A stretch of DNA of 64,000 nucleotides from Sphingobacterium sp. CZ-2 (lineage in GTDB: Bacteria > Bacteroidota > Bacteroidia > Sphingobacteriales > Sphingobacteriaceae). Location of the stretch: NCBI RefSeq assembly GCF_004526235.1, contig NZ_CP038159.1:1-64000 (forward strand). The letters are read 5' to 3'. The notes beneath the pieces were generated by a model. That model was given only the letters and a program-made list of their open reading frames with translations. It ran no database searches and was not told the DNA's origin. The stretch's first letter is position 1, and the number at the start of each line of letters is the position of its first letter. The position numbers and the translations under genes were made by a program. This document shows, piece by piece, positions 20,311-28,555 of this stretch.

Positions 20311-20344
20311 GCAAGAAGTCAACCTGAATTTCTCTAAAATTGAT

Positions 20345-20352
20345 TAGGTTTG
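20345..20352 (+). promoter_or_regulatory. TAnnTTTG promoter of the RsmI-like gene
   Basis: TAGGTTTG lies four bases before the ATG at 20357, implying a leaderless or nearly leaderless mRNA. Confidence 0.6.
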
Positions 20353-20356
20353 TAAC

Positions 20357-21070
20357 ATGGCAAAAGGCTCTTTGTATTTAATCCCTGTACCCTTGGCTCA
20401 GGAAGCTGAGAAAGCATCTTATACCTTATTACATGCGGATATAATCAACCATATCAAGGAATATGTGGTAGAGAACGAAAAAACAGCTCGAAAATTCCTG
20501 AAAGAAGCGGGTTTGAAACGTCCGCAGCAGGAACTGATCATCCATGATTATGGCAAGCATCAGCGGGAGAAGATCAATTACCATGAAATATTCAAGAATG
20601 CGGTTGCTGGCGAAGATATCGGCTTGATGTCGGAAGCCGGTTGCCCGGCCATAGCGGATCCGGGTTCGGATGTGGTGGCCGAAGCCCACAAAAGAGGCAT
20701 CCGGGTAATTCCCATGGTGGGACCGAATTCCATTCTGATGAGCTTGATGGCTTCAGGCTTCAACGGACAACACTTTAGTTTTCTGGGTTATCTGCCCATT
20801 GATAAATCAGCGAGGTCTAAAAAAATAAAAGATATCGAACAGATAAGTCAGCGAGAGAAATCCACACAGATTTTTATCGAAACGCCTTTCCGGAATAATC
20901 AATTGTTAGCAGAACTTTTAAAGAGCTGTAAACCGCAAACAAAACTTTGTATTGCCTGTAATATTACAGCAGGGGATGAATATATTTTCACCCAATCCAT
21001 CAGTCAATGGAAGGATACGAAAATAGATCTCCATAAGAAACCCTGTATTTTTCTATTATTTGCTGGGTAA
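20357..21070 (+). CDS. RsmI-like SAM-dependent methyltransferase
   Basis: A 237-residue tetrapyrrole-methylase-fold protein. The RsmI hallmarks are GLMSEAGCPAIADPGSDVV (about residues 92-110), IPMVGPNSILMSLMASG and the C-terminal FIETPFRNNQLL. RsmI 2'-O-methylates C1402 of 16S rRNA. This protein is shorter than E. coli RsmI and lacks its C-terminal extension, so the target could be different. It is followed by a membrane protein and a Nif3-family gene on the same strand. Confidence 0.82.
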   Translation: MAKGSLYLIPVPLAQEAEKASYTLLHADIINHIKEYVVENEKTARKFLKEAGLKRPQQELIIHDYGKHQREKINYHEIFKNAVAGEDIGLMSEAGCPAIADPGSDVVAEAHKRGIRVIPMVGPNSILMSLMASGFNGQHFSFLGYLPIDKSARSKKIKDIEQISQREKSTQIFIETPFRNNQLLAELLKSCKPQTKLCIACNITAGDEYIFTQSISQWKDTKIDLHKKPCIFLLFAG

Positions 21071-21117
21071 ATCGTAATTTTAATATTTTAGTGCGGATCA
21101 ATATAACAGAACATTAA

Positions 21118-21603
21118 ATGCCAGAAACCCTATCTCCTGAGTTGATAGATGAGTTATATAGACTCAGTATATTCGTTTTTATTTTCACCCTAATTGTATG
21201 GGCACTATATGCCAATACCATACGCAAAACATTAGCCTTAATAGCACCGGAAAATCAGTTCATAAAGCCCAATCAGGCTTGGATCCTTGTGATTCCATTC
21301 ATCAATGTATATTGGAATTTTGAAGTAGCAAGGAAGCTTTCCTATTCCCTCAACAATGAATTTTTTGATCGTAAAATAGAAGTGGAAGAAAATCCGGCAC
21401 TCAAAGCAGGATTAGCCTATGCCTGGTCATTTCTGATCTATCTCACACCGTTCGGACTATTTTTTCCAATTCCGGTCTTTGTGACTTTTGTGATTTTCTT
21501 TGTCATGCTGATCTATTTCATCAGTTATTGGTATAAAGTCAATCAATTCAGGGAGTTGATCATCGAACATAATAAATGGAAGGATAATCAAACCAACAAC
21601 TAA
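21118..21603 (+). CDS. Small multi-pass membrane protein
   Basis: A 161-residue hydrophobic protein of no recognised family. Hydrophobic segments run at about residues 14-34, 55-70, 98-118 and 120-142, giving three or four membrane spans, with a hydrophilic loop (residues 70-95, including EVEENPALKAG). The stop codon is one base before the Nif3 ATG, so it is probably co-transcribed with that gene. Function unknown. Confidence 0.7.
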   Translation: MPETLSPELIDELYRLSIFVFIFTLIVWALYANTIRKTLALIAPENQFIKPNQAWILVIPFINVYWNFEVARKLSYSLNNEFFDRKIEVEENPALKAGLAYAWSFLIYLTPFGLFFPIPVFVTFVIFFVMLIYFISYWYKVNQFRELIIEHNKWKDNQTNN

Positions 21604-21604
21604 C

Positions 21605-22702
21605 ATGAAAATCAAAGATATAACCCAGTTTTTGGAAGAATTGGCGCCATCCAATTACCAGGAGAGCTATGATAACTCCGGTTTGATCGTGGGCGACCCA
21701 AATAAGGAGGTCCACAAGGCGCTGATCTCCTTGGATTGTACCGAAGCCGTGGTAGAAGATGCCATAGAAAAAGGATGCGATATCATCATTTCCCATCATC
21801 CCATTGTGTTCTCAGGGATGAAGCGATTTAATGGTAAAAACTATGTCGAAAGAACGATTATAAAGGCGATAAAGCATGATATTGCGCTATATGCCATCCA
21901 TACCAACCTGGACAATATTGCCGGAGGGGTAAGCAGCAAGATGGCCGACAAATTAGGACTGGAAAACCAGGCCATTTTACGGCCTAAGGCAGGATTGTTA
22001 AAGAAATTGGTGGTCTATGTGCCCCGCACGCATGTGGAGGAAGTGCGAAATGCGCTATTCGAAGCTGGTGCCGGAGCCATCGGCGATTACGACGAATGCA
22101 GCTACAATACAGTAGGATATGGAACGTTTAGGCCATTGGAAGGAGCCAATCCAGCGATTGGCGCTGTGGGTAGCCAGGAAAGGGTAGAGGAGACCAAAAT
22201 AGAAGTGATCTTTCCCGTACAGCGCGAAAGAAAGATCTTGGTTTCCATGTTGGCCGCACATCCCTATGAGGAAGTGGCCTATCATATCATCAGCCTGGAT
22301 AACAGCCTTTCATCGGTAGGATCCGGAGCGATCGGAAACCTAAAAACGCCCATGCGTGAGGAGGAATTCCTAGCCTTTTTGAAAGAACAGTTTCAATTAC
22401 AGGTCATCCGCCATACCAGTTTATCCGGTAAACCGATAAAAAGAGTGGCGCTCTGTGGTGGTGCCGGAGGGTTCCTGTTGAACGATGCAAAGCGATCTGG
22501 TGCAGATATTTTCATCACCGCAGACTATAAATACCATGAGTTTTTTGATGCCGAAGAAGAAATCGTCATCGCTGATATCGGACATTTTGAAAGTGAACAA
22601 TTTACTCAAGAATTATTGTTGGAAGTAATTACGAAAAAATTTGCTAACTTTGCTGTCCTATTGACAGAAATAGATACAAATCCTATAAAATACTACATAT
22701 AA
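21605..22702 (+). CDS. Nif3-like dinuclear metal centre protein
   Basis: A 365-residue protein of the Nif3/YqfO family, hexameric rings with a two-metal site of unknown substrate; GTP cyclohydrolase IB-like activity has been suggested for relatives. The N half has YDNSGLIVGD and the metal-binding HHP in IIISHHPIVFSG, plus AIHTNLDN. The middle carries the CutA-like YqfO insertion (KLVVYVPRTHVEEVRNALFEAGAG). The C half has the DIGHFESEQF metal-ligand block. In Bacteroidota this gene is usually followed by the zinc-ribbon gene that here lies 8 kb away past the mobile element. Confidence 0.9.
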   Translation: MKIKDITQFLEELAPSNYQESYDNSGLIVGDPNKEVHKALISLDCTEAVVEDAIEKGCDIIISHHPIVFSGMKRFNGKNYVERTIIKAIKHDIALYAIHTNLDNIAGGVSSKMADKLGLENQAILRPKAGLLKKLVVYVPRTHVEEVRNALFEAGAGAIGDYDECSYNTVGYGTFRPLEGANPAIGAVGSQERVEETKIEVIFPVQRERKILVSMLAAHPYEEVAYHIISLDNSLSSVGSGAIGNLKTPMREEEFLAFLKEQFQLQVIRHTSLSGKPIKRVALCGGAGGFLLNDAKRSGADIFITADYKYHEFFDAEEEIVIADIGHFESEQFTQELLLEVITKKFANFAVLLTEIDTNPIKYYI

Positions 22703-22718
22703 TAACGGTACTTTTTAG

Positions 22719-22726
22719 TATATTTG
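22719..22726 (+). promoter_or_regulatory. TAnnTTTG motif between Nif3 gene and attL
   Basis: TATATTTG, in the context ttagtatatttgagcct, closely resembles the element's right-end promoter at 30773-30780. It may be the original promoter of the zinc-ribbon gene; a terminator-like hairpin follows immediately. Confidence 0.45.
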
Positions 22727-22758
22727 AGCCTCTTAAAACATATTTAAGGGGCTTTTTT
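22727..22758 (+). terminator. Terminator or attenuator before attL
   Basis: Stem agcctcttaaa / tttaaggggct followed by six T. It would end Nif3-gene transcripts and limit read-through into the integrase. Confidence 0.8.
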
Positions 22759-22788
22759 AATGTTCGGATTTATTGAAATTATACATTC

Positions 22789-22809
22789 TGAACCAAAATT
22801 GATACCAAA
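22789..22809. repeat. attL, left 21-bp direct repeat
   Basis: The sequence tgaaccaaaattgatacc plus aaa is identical to the right copy at 30834-30854. It lies 10 bases before the integrase start. Confidence 0.88.
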
Positions 22810-22819
22810 AAATATAGCT

Positions 22820-24091
22820 ATGAAAGTTAATGAATTGAATCAAAAATATAGGTTTACAGAGCCTAGACACAGTTTTGAAGCTAAAGGTAATCTCTGCAAG
22901 GTATATGTTTATTATTATTTAGATGGTCAAAGACAGGTTTTAAAATACTCGGATGGATTAAATACTAAGTATTTTACTGTTACAAAAGACCTCAATAAAG
23001 CAGAAATTAAAAAAAGAAGTGAGGAACGGTTACGCCTAATTGCAGGCATAAAGGATAATTATCTACAATGGATTGAACATAGAGAATTTAATCCTACTAC
23101 CAAAGCATTTTTACTACCCTCAAATGAGTTAAGCCTACTTAGCTACTATCAGGATTTTATTGATTATAAAACTAAGGAGAAAATTAAACCAAGTACCTTA
23201 ATTCAATACCAAACTAAGTACAATACTTTTAGAGATTATTTAGTCTCAATCAATAATGAAAACATTACTCTATCCAATGCGGATAAGTATCTATATATAT
23301 CTTATTTCCAATACCTGAAAGCAAATAGCATATCGGACAGCTACTACAATGACCTGCTTAACTACCATCGGATGGTATACAATTTCATTATAGATATTCA
23401 AGAGCAAACGGTTAAAAACCCACTTAAAGTAATAAAGTCAATTACTCTTAATGAATCTGAAAAACATCAGGTTATCCATAGTGAAAACATATTAGAATCG
23501 TTTGAACAATTAAAAGAATACGGTAGTACGGAACTATCGCTAATGGCACAATTCATATTTTATACGCTTCATAGACCTGACACATTAGTAAAGTTACAAC
23601 TAAAGGATTTTAATCTTAATAATGAGACTCTACATATTCCTGCATCAAAGATTAAAACCAATAAGGCAGTCACAATACAATTGAATCCAAAACTTAAAAG
23701 TATCATTGTAGAATACTTAAATACTAATGATGTTAATGAGGATAGCTATTTGTTTGGCTATGATATGATAGATAGTATAAGAGGTCAAAAAAAGCAGTAT
23801 CAACTATTCGGAATAAATCAGTCTGATAGACAGGATTACACATTGAAATTTAATCATTTCAGGAATAAGCAAATCATTAAAGCATATAAAAATAATCCAT
23901 CATTAACTAGAATATTTGGTTCAGGTCAAAACCTATACGGTTATAAACATTCTAGTGTAGTATATCTTAGAGATAACAATTGGAGCATTGAGCAGGTAAT
24001 GGAATATACGGCTCATAAAAAAACAGAGATTGCAGAGATTTACGCAAGACAGTACAAGGCTAAGTTGCCTGCATTCCCATCCTTAAAATAA
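22820..24091 (+). CDS. Tyrosine-type site-specific integrase
   Basis: A 423-residue recombinase that would integrate and excise the element. The N half has an Arm/SAM-like DNA-binding region (about residues 110-200). The C half has the catalytic Arg in LHRPDTLVKLQL (residue about 252) and a Lys in SKIKTNKAV. Next come GYKHSSVVYL, TAHKKTEIAEIYAR with His about 399, and the nucleophile Tyr about 408. The usual HxLRH box reads YGYKH, so the second catalytic Arg is Lys and the first His is Tyr. The start is placed at 22820; an upstream in-frame ATG at 22760 would read across attL and so is unlikely to be native. Confidence 0.9.
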   Translation: MKVNELNQKYRFTEPRHSFEAKGNLCKVYVYYYLDGQRQVLKYSDGLNTKYFTVTKDLNKAEIKKRSEERLRLIAGIKDNYLQWIEHREFNPTTKAFLLPSNELSLLSYYQDFIDYKTKEKIKPSTLIQYQTKYNTFRDYLVSINNENITLSNADKYLYISYFQYLKANSISDSYYNDLLNYHRMVYNFIIDIQEQTVKNPLKVIKSITLNESEKHQVIHSENILESFEQLKEYGSTELSLMAQFIFYTLHRPDTLVKLQLKDFNLNNETLHIPASKIKTNKAVTIQLNPKLKSIIVEYLNTNDVNEDSYLFGYDMIDSIRGQKKQYQLFGINQSDRQDYTLKFNHFRNKQIIKAYKNNPSLTRIFGSGQNLYGYKHSSVVYLRDNNWSIEQVMEYTAHKKTEIAEIYARQYKAKLPAFPSLK

Positions 24092-24103
24092 CACATTGTA
24101 ATT

Positions 24104-24139
24104 GGGGGCTACATGGCGGAGCCATGTTATAAAGCCCCC
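24104..24139. repeat. Cruciform repeat, copy 1
   Basis: Nested palindrome: outer arms gggggct / agccccc, inner arms catggc / gccatg. Nearly identical to the copy at 25045-25080. It follows the integrase stop codon. Confidence 0.85.
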
Positions 24140-24144
24140 CCACT

Positions 24145-24285
24145 AAATAACCTTGTAATAACCTACCTAAAACCTGGTAATAACCCCTCTATTAGTACCC
24201 CTCTACCATTCATTATTTTCCCTATCTATTGTCACATTAATTACGGTATCCGCTTATTCGATACCATTAACACGGATTACGGTAT
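24145..24285 (+). repeat. Iteron-like block, copy 1
   Basis: Begins aaataaccttgtaata and ends with a 44-base stretch (24242-24285) that matches 29840-29883 at 38 of 44 positions. That stretch is bounded by two tacggtat octamers. Candidate Rep-binding or origin sequence. Confidence 0.65.
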
Positions 24286-24508
24286 TCGCTGAGGTGCCCT
24301 ATTTAAAGAAATTCGCTTTAAAAATTTTTTGGGAATTTTTTAGCCTGAAATTTTAGCCTACTAATTGTAGATGTTTTGTTACAAAAGTAATATCATTGAC
24401 AATCAACACGTTATACAATAAAATATAATTAATGGTTAAATAAATGTCGAAATACACTATTTATATATAAATGTTTAACACTTACTTAATATATATAGTT
24501 AAACAACA

Positions 24509-24775
24509 ATGGCACAAACAAACATAAGCGGAGTGTATGAATTAACAGTTAATCAGACATTCAATATTAACGGTCACGAATGGCAGATAAGGAATAAAGG
24601 AACAAGGAAATATATAATTGATAATACTACGGATAGTTATGTCAGTGGTCTATTTAGTGTAAAAGGCTTTGAGAATGAATTTAGCTCATTCGACTATGCA
24701 GGGGGGTACTACCTGCTAAGTATTGAGGATGGATATGCATACATCCAATTCGTGAACGAAAAAATTTTAAAATAA
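24509..24775 (+). CDS. Hypothetical 88-residue element protein
   Basis: Not recognised. A short, soluble, probably all-beta protein (alternating hydrophobic pattern, many Gly, Tyr and Asn residues; SSFDYAGGYYLLSIEDGYAYIQF near the end). Its codon use is AT-rich like the rest of the element. It is seven bases upstream of the ribbon-helix-helix-like gene, so the two are probably co-transcribed. It could be an accessory factor of the replication or integration module; that is only context. Confidence 0.6.
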   Translation: MAQTNISGVYELTVNQTFNINGHEWQIRNKGTRKYIIDNTTDSYVSGLFSVKGFENEFSSFDYAGGYYLLSIEDGYAYIQFVNEKILK

Positions 24776-24782
24776 AAAAAAT

Positions 24783-24968
24783 ATGATTAGAACCAAAAGA
24801 GCATCACAGGTAAGAGGATTAAGATTGAATGATTTTGAGTATTCAATAATCTCAAAGTATTTGAAAAATTACGGATACACGGATTTGAGGGATTACCTCA
24901 ACCAGTCAATTATTAATAATTACTTATCGGTTGCGGTTCACCGCATCCAGTCATTGAAAAAAAAGTAA
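24783..24968 (+). CDS. Small basic ribbon-helix-helix-like protein
   Basis: A 61-residue basic protein. The pattern RGLRLNDFEYSIISKYLKNYG, with a predicted short strand and two helices followed by a basic tail, resembles small ribbon-helix-helix or MobC-like DNA-binding proteins encoded beside replication and mobilisation genes. It lies just upstream of the HUH Rep gene, where a regulator or relaxosome accessory protein would be expected. Function inferred only from shape and place. Confidence 0.55.
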   Translation: MIRTKRASQVRGLRLNDFEYSIISKYLKNYGYTDLRDYLNQSIINNYLSVAVHRIQSLKKK

Positions 24969-25044
24969 GGTATCTAATTTGGGTTTCGGCAGTTGTTGAA
25001 ATATATTAGTCTAAAAACGGTTTACGGGGTAAGCCATAATACGA

Positions 25045-25080
25045 GGGGGCTACATGGCGAAGCCATGTTAAAAAGCCCCC
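25045..25080. repeat. Cruciform repeat, copy 2
   Basis: Same nested palindrome as copy 1, with two changed bases, between the small basic gene and the Rep gene. Confidence 0.85.
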
Positions 25081-25176
25081 CGACAATCACAGAGATTTTA
25101 AAATAAAATAAAAAAAAGGAACTGGCAATTATTCTACTAGTTTCTTTAGGTGTAAACAAACAGGTGGATATTAATT

Positions 25177-26103
25177 ATGACATTAAATTTAATTAAGAAT
25201 ATAAGTTGTATTTCAATATACAATGTAACCAATAACATTCTTAAAGTTAAAGGTAAAAAGAGATATATCTTACGTAATATACGGAGACGGAAATGCAGGA
25301 TTAGGGAAGTCGGTAGACCAATTGAGTTAACACCTGAACAAGCCAAAGAGAATCAAAAACAAGCTAATAAGAATTGGAAAAAGCTAACTACAGCTCTAAA
25401 AAATTGTAATAGTCTTGAACAAAAAGAAAACCTTAGCAACGGTATTATCGATACTATTACATTTAAGCCTAAGCCTTCAAATAAGATGCTAAGCTATTGG
25501 TTAATGAATATGTATTCAATGTTTGATTTTGATTATTTCCTGACTTTAAACCATACGGATAAATACATACTTAATAAGTTTGAAGCTAAAAAGACTAAAA
25601 CATTTGATGAGTATTTTTATAACATCCAACAGGATAAATACGTTAAGCAGGCTAATGTTAGCCTTGAATCATTAACGGAAAAAGTAAATGATTATATAGA
25701 CTACATAAAGAAAGAAAACAAGATTAAAATACATTATTACATCGTCAGGTATGAAAAGAATTTAAAGAACAATTGGCACGCTCATTTAGCATTAAAACTA
25801 GATAAGCCAAATGCTTTAAACATTCATAACTATTTAAATAATAGATGGCTTTACAGTAAGTTCAGAAAGAAGACAGTTAAGAAAATAGGTAATACTAAAC
25901 TTCAACCTAAGCATCAACAAATTAGAAATGTTTTAAGTTATATGTTTAAGAAATTAGACCATTACAATTCAAATGTAATTGAATATGAAGTATATGGAAT
26001 CAACGCCAATACGCCTATCTCTTTCATAGTGAAAAAAGATAATAGAGCTAACTACGACATGAGAATGTTTGAACAATTTTTAAATTTACCCTTAGCATCT
26101 TAA
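25177..26103 (+). CDS. HUH-type replication initiator (Rep) protein
   Basis: A 308-residue protein with the three motifs of rolling-circle HUH endonucleases in order. Motif 1 is YFLTLNH (120-126), motif 2 is the HUH metal site WHAHLALKL (200-208), and motif 3 has one tyrosine, NVLSYMFKK (Tyr255, Lys258/259). Spacing fits plasmid/phage-type Reps, in which the Tyr nicks the origin and stays covalently bound. The N-terminal 100 residues are basic. It could instead be a relaxase-like mobilisation nuclease. A terminator follows at 26163. The start is uncertain because the first 45 residues lack family features. Confidence 0.75.
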   Translation: MTLNLIKNISCISIYNVTNNILKVKGKKRYILRNIRRRKCRIREVGRPIELTPEQAKENQKQANKNWKKLTTALKNCNSLEQKENLSNGIIDTITFKPKPSNKMLSYWLMNMYSMFDFDYFLTLNHTDKYILNKFEAKKTKTFDEYFYNIQQDKYVKQANVSLESLTEKVNDYIDYIKKENKIKIHYYIVRYEKNLKNNWHAHLALKLDKPNALNIHNYLNNRWLYSKFRKKTVKKIGNTKLQPKHQQIRNVLSYMFKKLDHYNSNVIEYEVYGINANTPISFIVKKDNRANYDMRMFEQFLNLPLAS

Positions 26104-26162
26104 TACGCAATTTATCAAATAAATTATATATGTATTGGCAACAGTAATGCCTTATTTTCATT

Positions 26163-26195
26163 AAGCCTTACTATTAAATTAGTAGGGCTTTTTTA
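26163..26195 (+). terminator. Terminator after Rep gene
   Basis: Stem aagccttacta / tagtagggctt, 11 pairs with one G-U, followed by T-rich sequence. Confidence 0.8.
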
Positions 26196-26494
26196 TTTAG
26201 GAAAATTTTAAATTTATAGATTACTATGTCTTTTTTAATATTCTCAATTCTTCATTAAATAATACCCGCTAATTACGCTCACATAAAGCCTACAATCGCT
26301 TATTATTACGGATTAATAATGACGTTCATTCTTAATAATAGTATCTTAAAATTGTTATAATTGGCGTTAATGATTTCGCTTAATTAGGTACAAGTTAGCG
26401 AATAGCGAAGGCATGAAGTTGCGCCTCTGAAGATTTATTTAACTTCGTTACCATAGCAAGTATAAAAATTTAGAGATTCAATATATAATTATCG

Positions 26495-26502
26495 TAAATT
26501 TG
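26495..26502 (+). promoter_or_regulatory. TAnnTTTG promoter of the R-M operon
   Basis: TAAATTTG lies 26 bases before the ATG of the first methyltransferase gene. Confidence 0.5.
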
Positions 26503-26528
26503 AAAAGTATAGTTTAATAGAGATAAGA

Positions 26529-27434
26529 ATGAATGAAAATAAAAGAGCAAGACCGTTTCTTAAATGGGCTGGAGGAAAAACACAGCTTATAAACGATATA
26601 GAACGTAATTTGCCTACTAAAGTAACAAATAAAAACTTTACATATATCGAGCCTTTTGTTGGTAGTGGTGCAGTTTTATTTTGGATAACAGATAACTTTC
26701 CAAAACTTGAAAAGGCTGTAATTAATGATATCAACGAAGACTTAATAAACACATATAAAACCATTGCTTCAAATCCAAAAGAATTAATTTCAATTCTTGA
26801 AATTTTACAAAATGAATTTCATAATTTGGAAGGAAAAGAAGATGATAAAAAACTCTATTATTACCATAAAAGAGAATTGTACAATACAAGAAAAGAAGAA
26901 CAAAGCGTACAATCCGCTTTGTTCATTTTTCTAAATCGTACTTGTTTCAATGGTTTGTATAGAGTTAATAGCAAAAATTTATTCAATGTACCAATGGGCA
27001 GTTATAAAAGTCCAACCATTTGCGACAAAGAAAATATAATGGCTGTTAATAACGCTCTTCAAAAAGTAGAAATTCTAAAAGGAGATTATGAACAAACTTT
27101 GAACTACGCAAGTAGTAATTCGTTGTTTTACTTCGATCCGCCATACAAACCTTTAAGCGAAACTTCGAGTTTCAATTCATATGCAAAAGATGAGTTCAAT
27201 GATGAAGAACAAATTCGTTTAAAAGATTTTTGTTCAAAATTAGACGAATTAAATCATACTTGGATTTTAAGTAATTCTGATGTAAAAGGAAAAGATGTAA
27301 GTAATAATTTTTTTGACGACTTATATTCGGATTTCAACATTCAACGAGTTGATGCGAGAAGAAACATAAATGCAAAATCCGACAAAAGAGGAAAATTAAC
27401 AGAATTATTGATTACTAATAATAAAAATATTTAA
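26529..27434 (+). CDS. Dam-type adenine methyltransferase (M.DpnII-like)
   Basis: A 301-residue N6-adenine DNA methyltransferase of the Dam/D12 class. The N-terminal FLKWAGGKTQL (10-20) and EPFVGSGAVL (41-50) form the S-adenosylmethionine site, and FDPPY (202-206) is the catalytic motif IV. With the adjacent DpnII-family nuclease it would protect GATC on double-stranded DNA. It leads a four-gene operon (methylase, nuclease, small protein, second methylase) with gaps of 4 and 10 bases and one overlap. Target GATC is inferred from the nuclease family. Confidence 0.92.
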   Translation: MNENKRARPFLKWAGGKTQLINDIERNLPTKVTNKNFTYIEPFVGSGAVLFWITDNFPKLEKAVINDINEDLINTYKTIASNPKELISILEILQNEFHNLEGKEDDKKLYYYHKRELYNTRKEEQSVQSALFIFLNRTCFNGLYRVNSKNLFNVPMGSYKSPTICDKENIMAVNNALQKVEILKGDYEQTLNYASSNSLFYFDPPYKPLSETSSFNSYAKDEFNDEEQIRLKDFCSKLDELNHTWILSNSDVKGKDVSNNFFDDLYSDFNIQRVDARRNINAKSDKRGKLTELLITNNKNI

Positions 27435-27438
27435 ATAT

Positions 27439-28278
27439 ATGTCTGAGCAATTTAAACGTTTTCTATCACAGTTTTCAGAAACTAATGCTACGCTTGACTA
27501 TTTTACTGACTTTAAAAAAATTAAAAGAAACGTAAATAAAATATCTATTAAGCTTAATCAGTTGAATTATTTAATTGGTAAAGAAAATTTAAAAGAAGCT
27601 ATAAATGAACTTTACGAAGAAAACCCAAAAGTTTTTGAGGTTTTAGATATTTTGATTGCTATAAGAAAAAATAAAAAAGCAAAAACATTCAATAACAATG
27701 GAGAAATTGTATTACTTGATACGTATTTCAACTCACCTGAAGGAATTTTTGAATACATACATGAAACTGGTTTAGCAGAAGTGTTTAGAAATAAAGATGT
27801 AACAAATTTGGTTGATTACGTTTTTGGAATTGAGGTAGGATTAGATACTAATGCAAGAAAAAATAGAGGAGGTGATAATATGTCAAAAGCTGTTTCACTA
27901 ATTTTTGACAAGGCAGGAATCTTTTATAAAAAGGAAGTAAATAACACTATCTTTCCAGAAATTATAAGTTTGGGTGCTGATGTAAAAAGATTTGATTTTG
28001 TAATAAAAACAAAAGTTAAAACTTATTTAATTGAAACTAACTATTATAATAGTGGCGGTTCAAAATTAAATGAAACAGCAAGAGCTTATTCCGACGTTGC
28101 TCCAAAAATCAATCAATACAAAAATTATGAATTTGTTTGGATTACAGACGGACAAGGTTGGTTTTCTGCAAAAAACAAATTGGAAGAAGCGTTTAGTATA
28201 ATTTCAAGTTTGTATAATCTTATCACACTTGAAGAATTTATTAATAAAATTCAGGCAGAAGAAGTTTTAACTTTTTAA
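27439..28278 (+). CDS. DpnII-type restriction endonuclease
   Basis: A 279-residue type II restriction nuclease of the DpnII/MboI family, which cuts unmethylated GATC. Seen: the N-terminal family region with YFNSPEGIFEYIHETGLAEVF, the GLDTNARKNRGG motif (134-145), and a PD-(D/E)xK-like core with Asp186 in RFDFVI, Glu199-Thr-Asn in LIETNYYNSGGSKLNE, and FVWITDGQGW. The order methylase then nuclease, four bases apart, is typical and delays cutting until modification. The family call is strong; specificity is by homology. Confidence 0.9.
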   Translation: MSEQFKRFLSQFSETNATLDYFTDFKKIKRNVNKISIKLNQLNYLIGKENLKEAINELYEENPKVFEVLDILIAIRKNKKAKTFNNNGEIVLLDTYFNSPEGIFEYIHETGLAEVFRNKDVTNLVDYVFGIEVGLDTNARKNRGGDNMSKAVSLIFDKAGIFYKKEVNNTIFPEIISLGADVKRFDFVIKTKVKTYLIETNYYNSGGSKLNETARAYSDVAPKINQYKNYEFVWITDGQGWFSAKNKLEEAFSIISSLYNLITLEEFINKIQAEEVLTF

Positions 28279-28288
28279 AAATAAAAAT

Positions 28289-28555
28289 ATGGCTTGTAAT
28301 AAAATACACGATAATACTGATATTATAGTAAAAGATTTACCAATCGGACAAGAAGGTATTGGAAGACATAAATGTGCTTCTTGTGCTTACGAAATTGGTT
28401 ATCAACATGGTTTACAAAAAGCTGAAAATATCAATTTGGCTAATGTTTTAGATGAATTAGAAGAAAGTCAAAAGGGTGACAGAAGACATAGAAGTCCACA
28501 CGCTGCATATTCTTTAGGTTATTTTAATGGTGTTGTAGATAGTTATAAATGCTAA
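28289..28555 (+). CDS. 88-residue R-M accessory protein with duplicated RH-AY-GY-G motif
   Basis: No characterised family is recognised. Two copies of one motif lie exactly 40 residues apart: GRHKCASCAYEIGYQHG (25-41) and RRHRSPHAAYSLGYFNG (65-81). RH, AY, GY and the last G are in register. The first copy keeps a CxxC pair (Cys29, Cys32) that the second has lost. The gene sits between the nuclease and second methylase genes and overlaps the latter by seven bases, so it is a built-in part of the operon. A metal- or DNA-binding control role is possible but unproven. Confidence 0.7.
   Translation: MACNKIHDNTDIIVKDLPIGQEGIGRHKCASCAYEIGYQHGLQKAENINLANVLDELEESQKGDRRHRSPHAAYSLGYFNGVVDSYKC

Larger units (their letters stand above)
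24092..24508. other. Intergenic region after integrase: cruciform and iteron block 1
   Basis: No gene is seen in these 417 bases. They contain cruciform repeat 1, the left copy of the duplicated iteron-like block, repeats of the type acct-gtaataacc, and a very AT-rich right half that leads to the small genes. Confidence 0.6.
26104..26528. other. Rep-to-R-M intergenic region
   Basis: No gene is seen in 425 bases. It holds the Rep terminator, an AT-rich stretch with several ttattacgg-like words recalling the iteron blocks, and the promoter of the restriction-modification operon near its right end. Confidence 0.5.

Noticed and set aside
22760-22819. Integrase start at the upstream ATG 22760
   Set aside because: This would put attL and host sequence inside the gene, so the protein would change on excision; the ATG at 22820 lies within the element.
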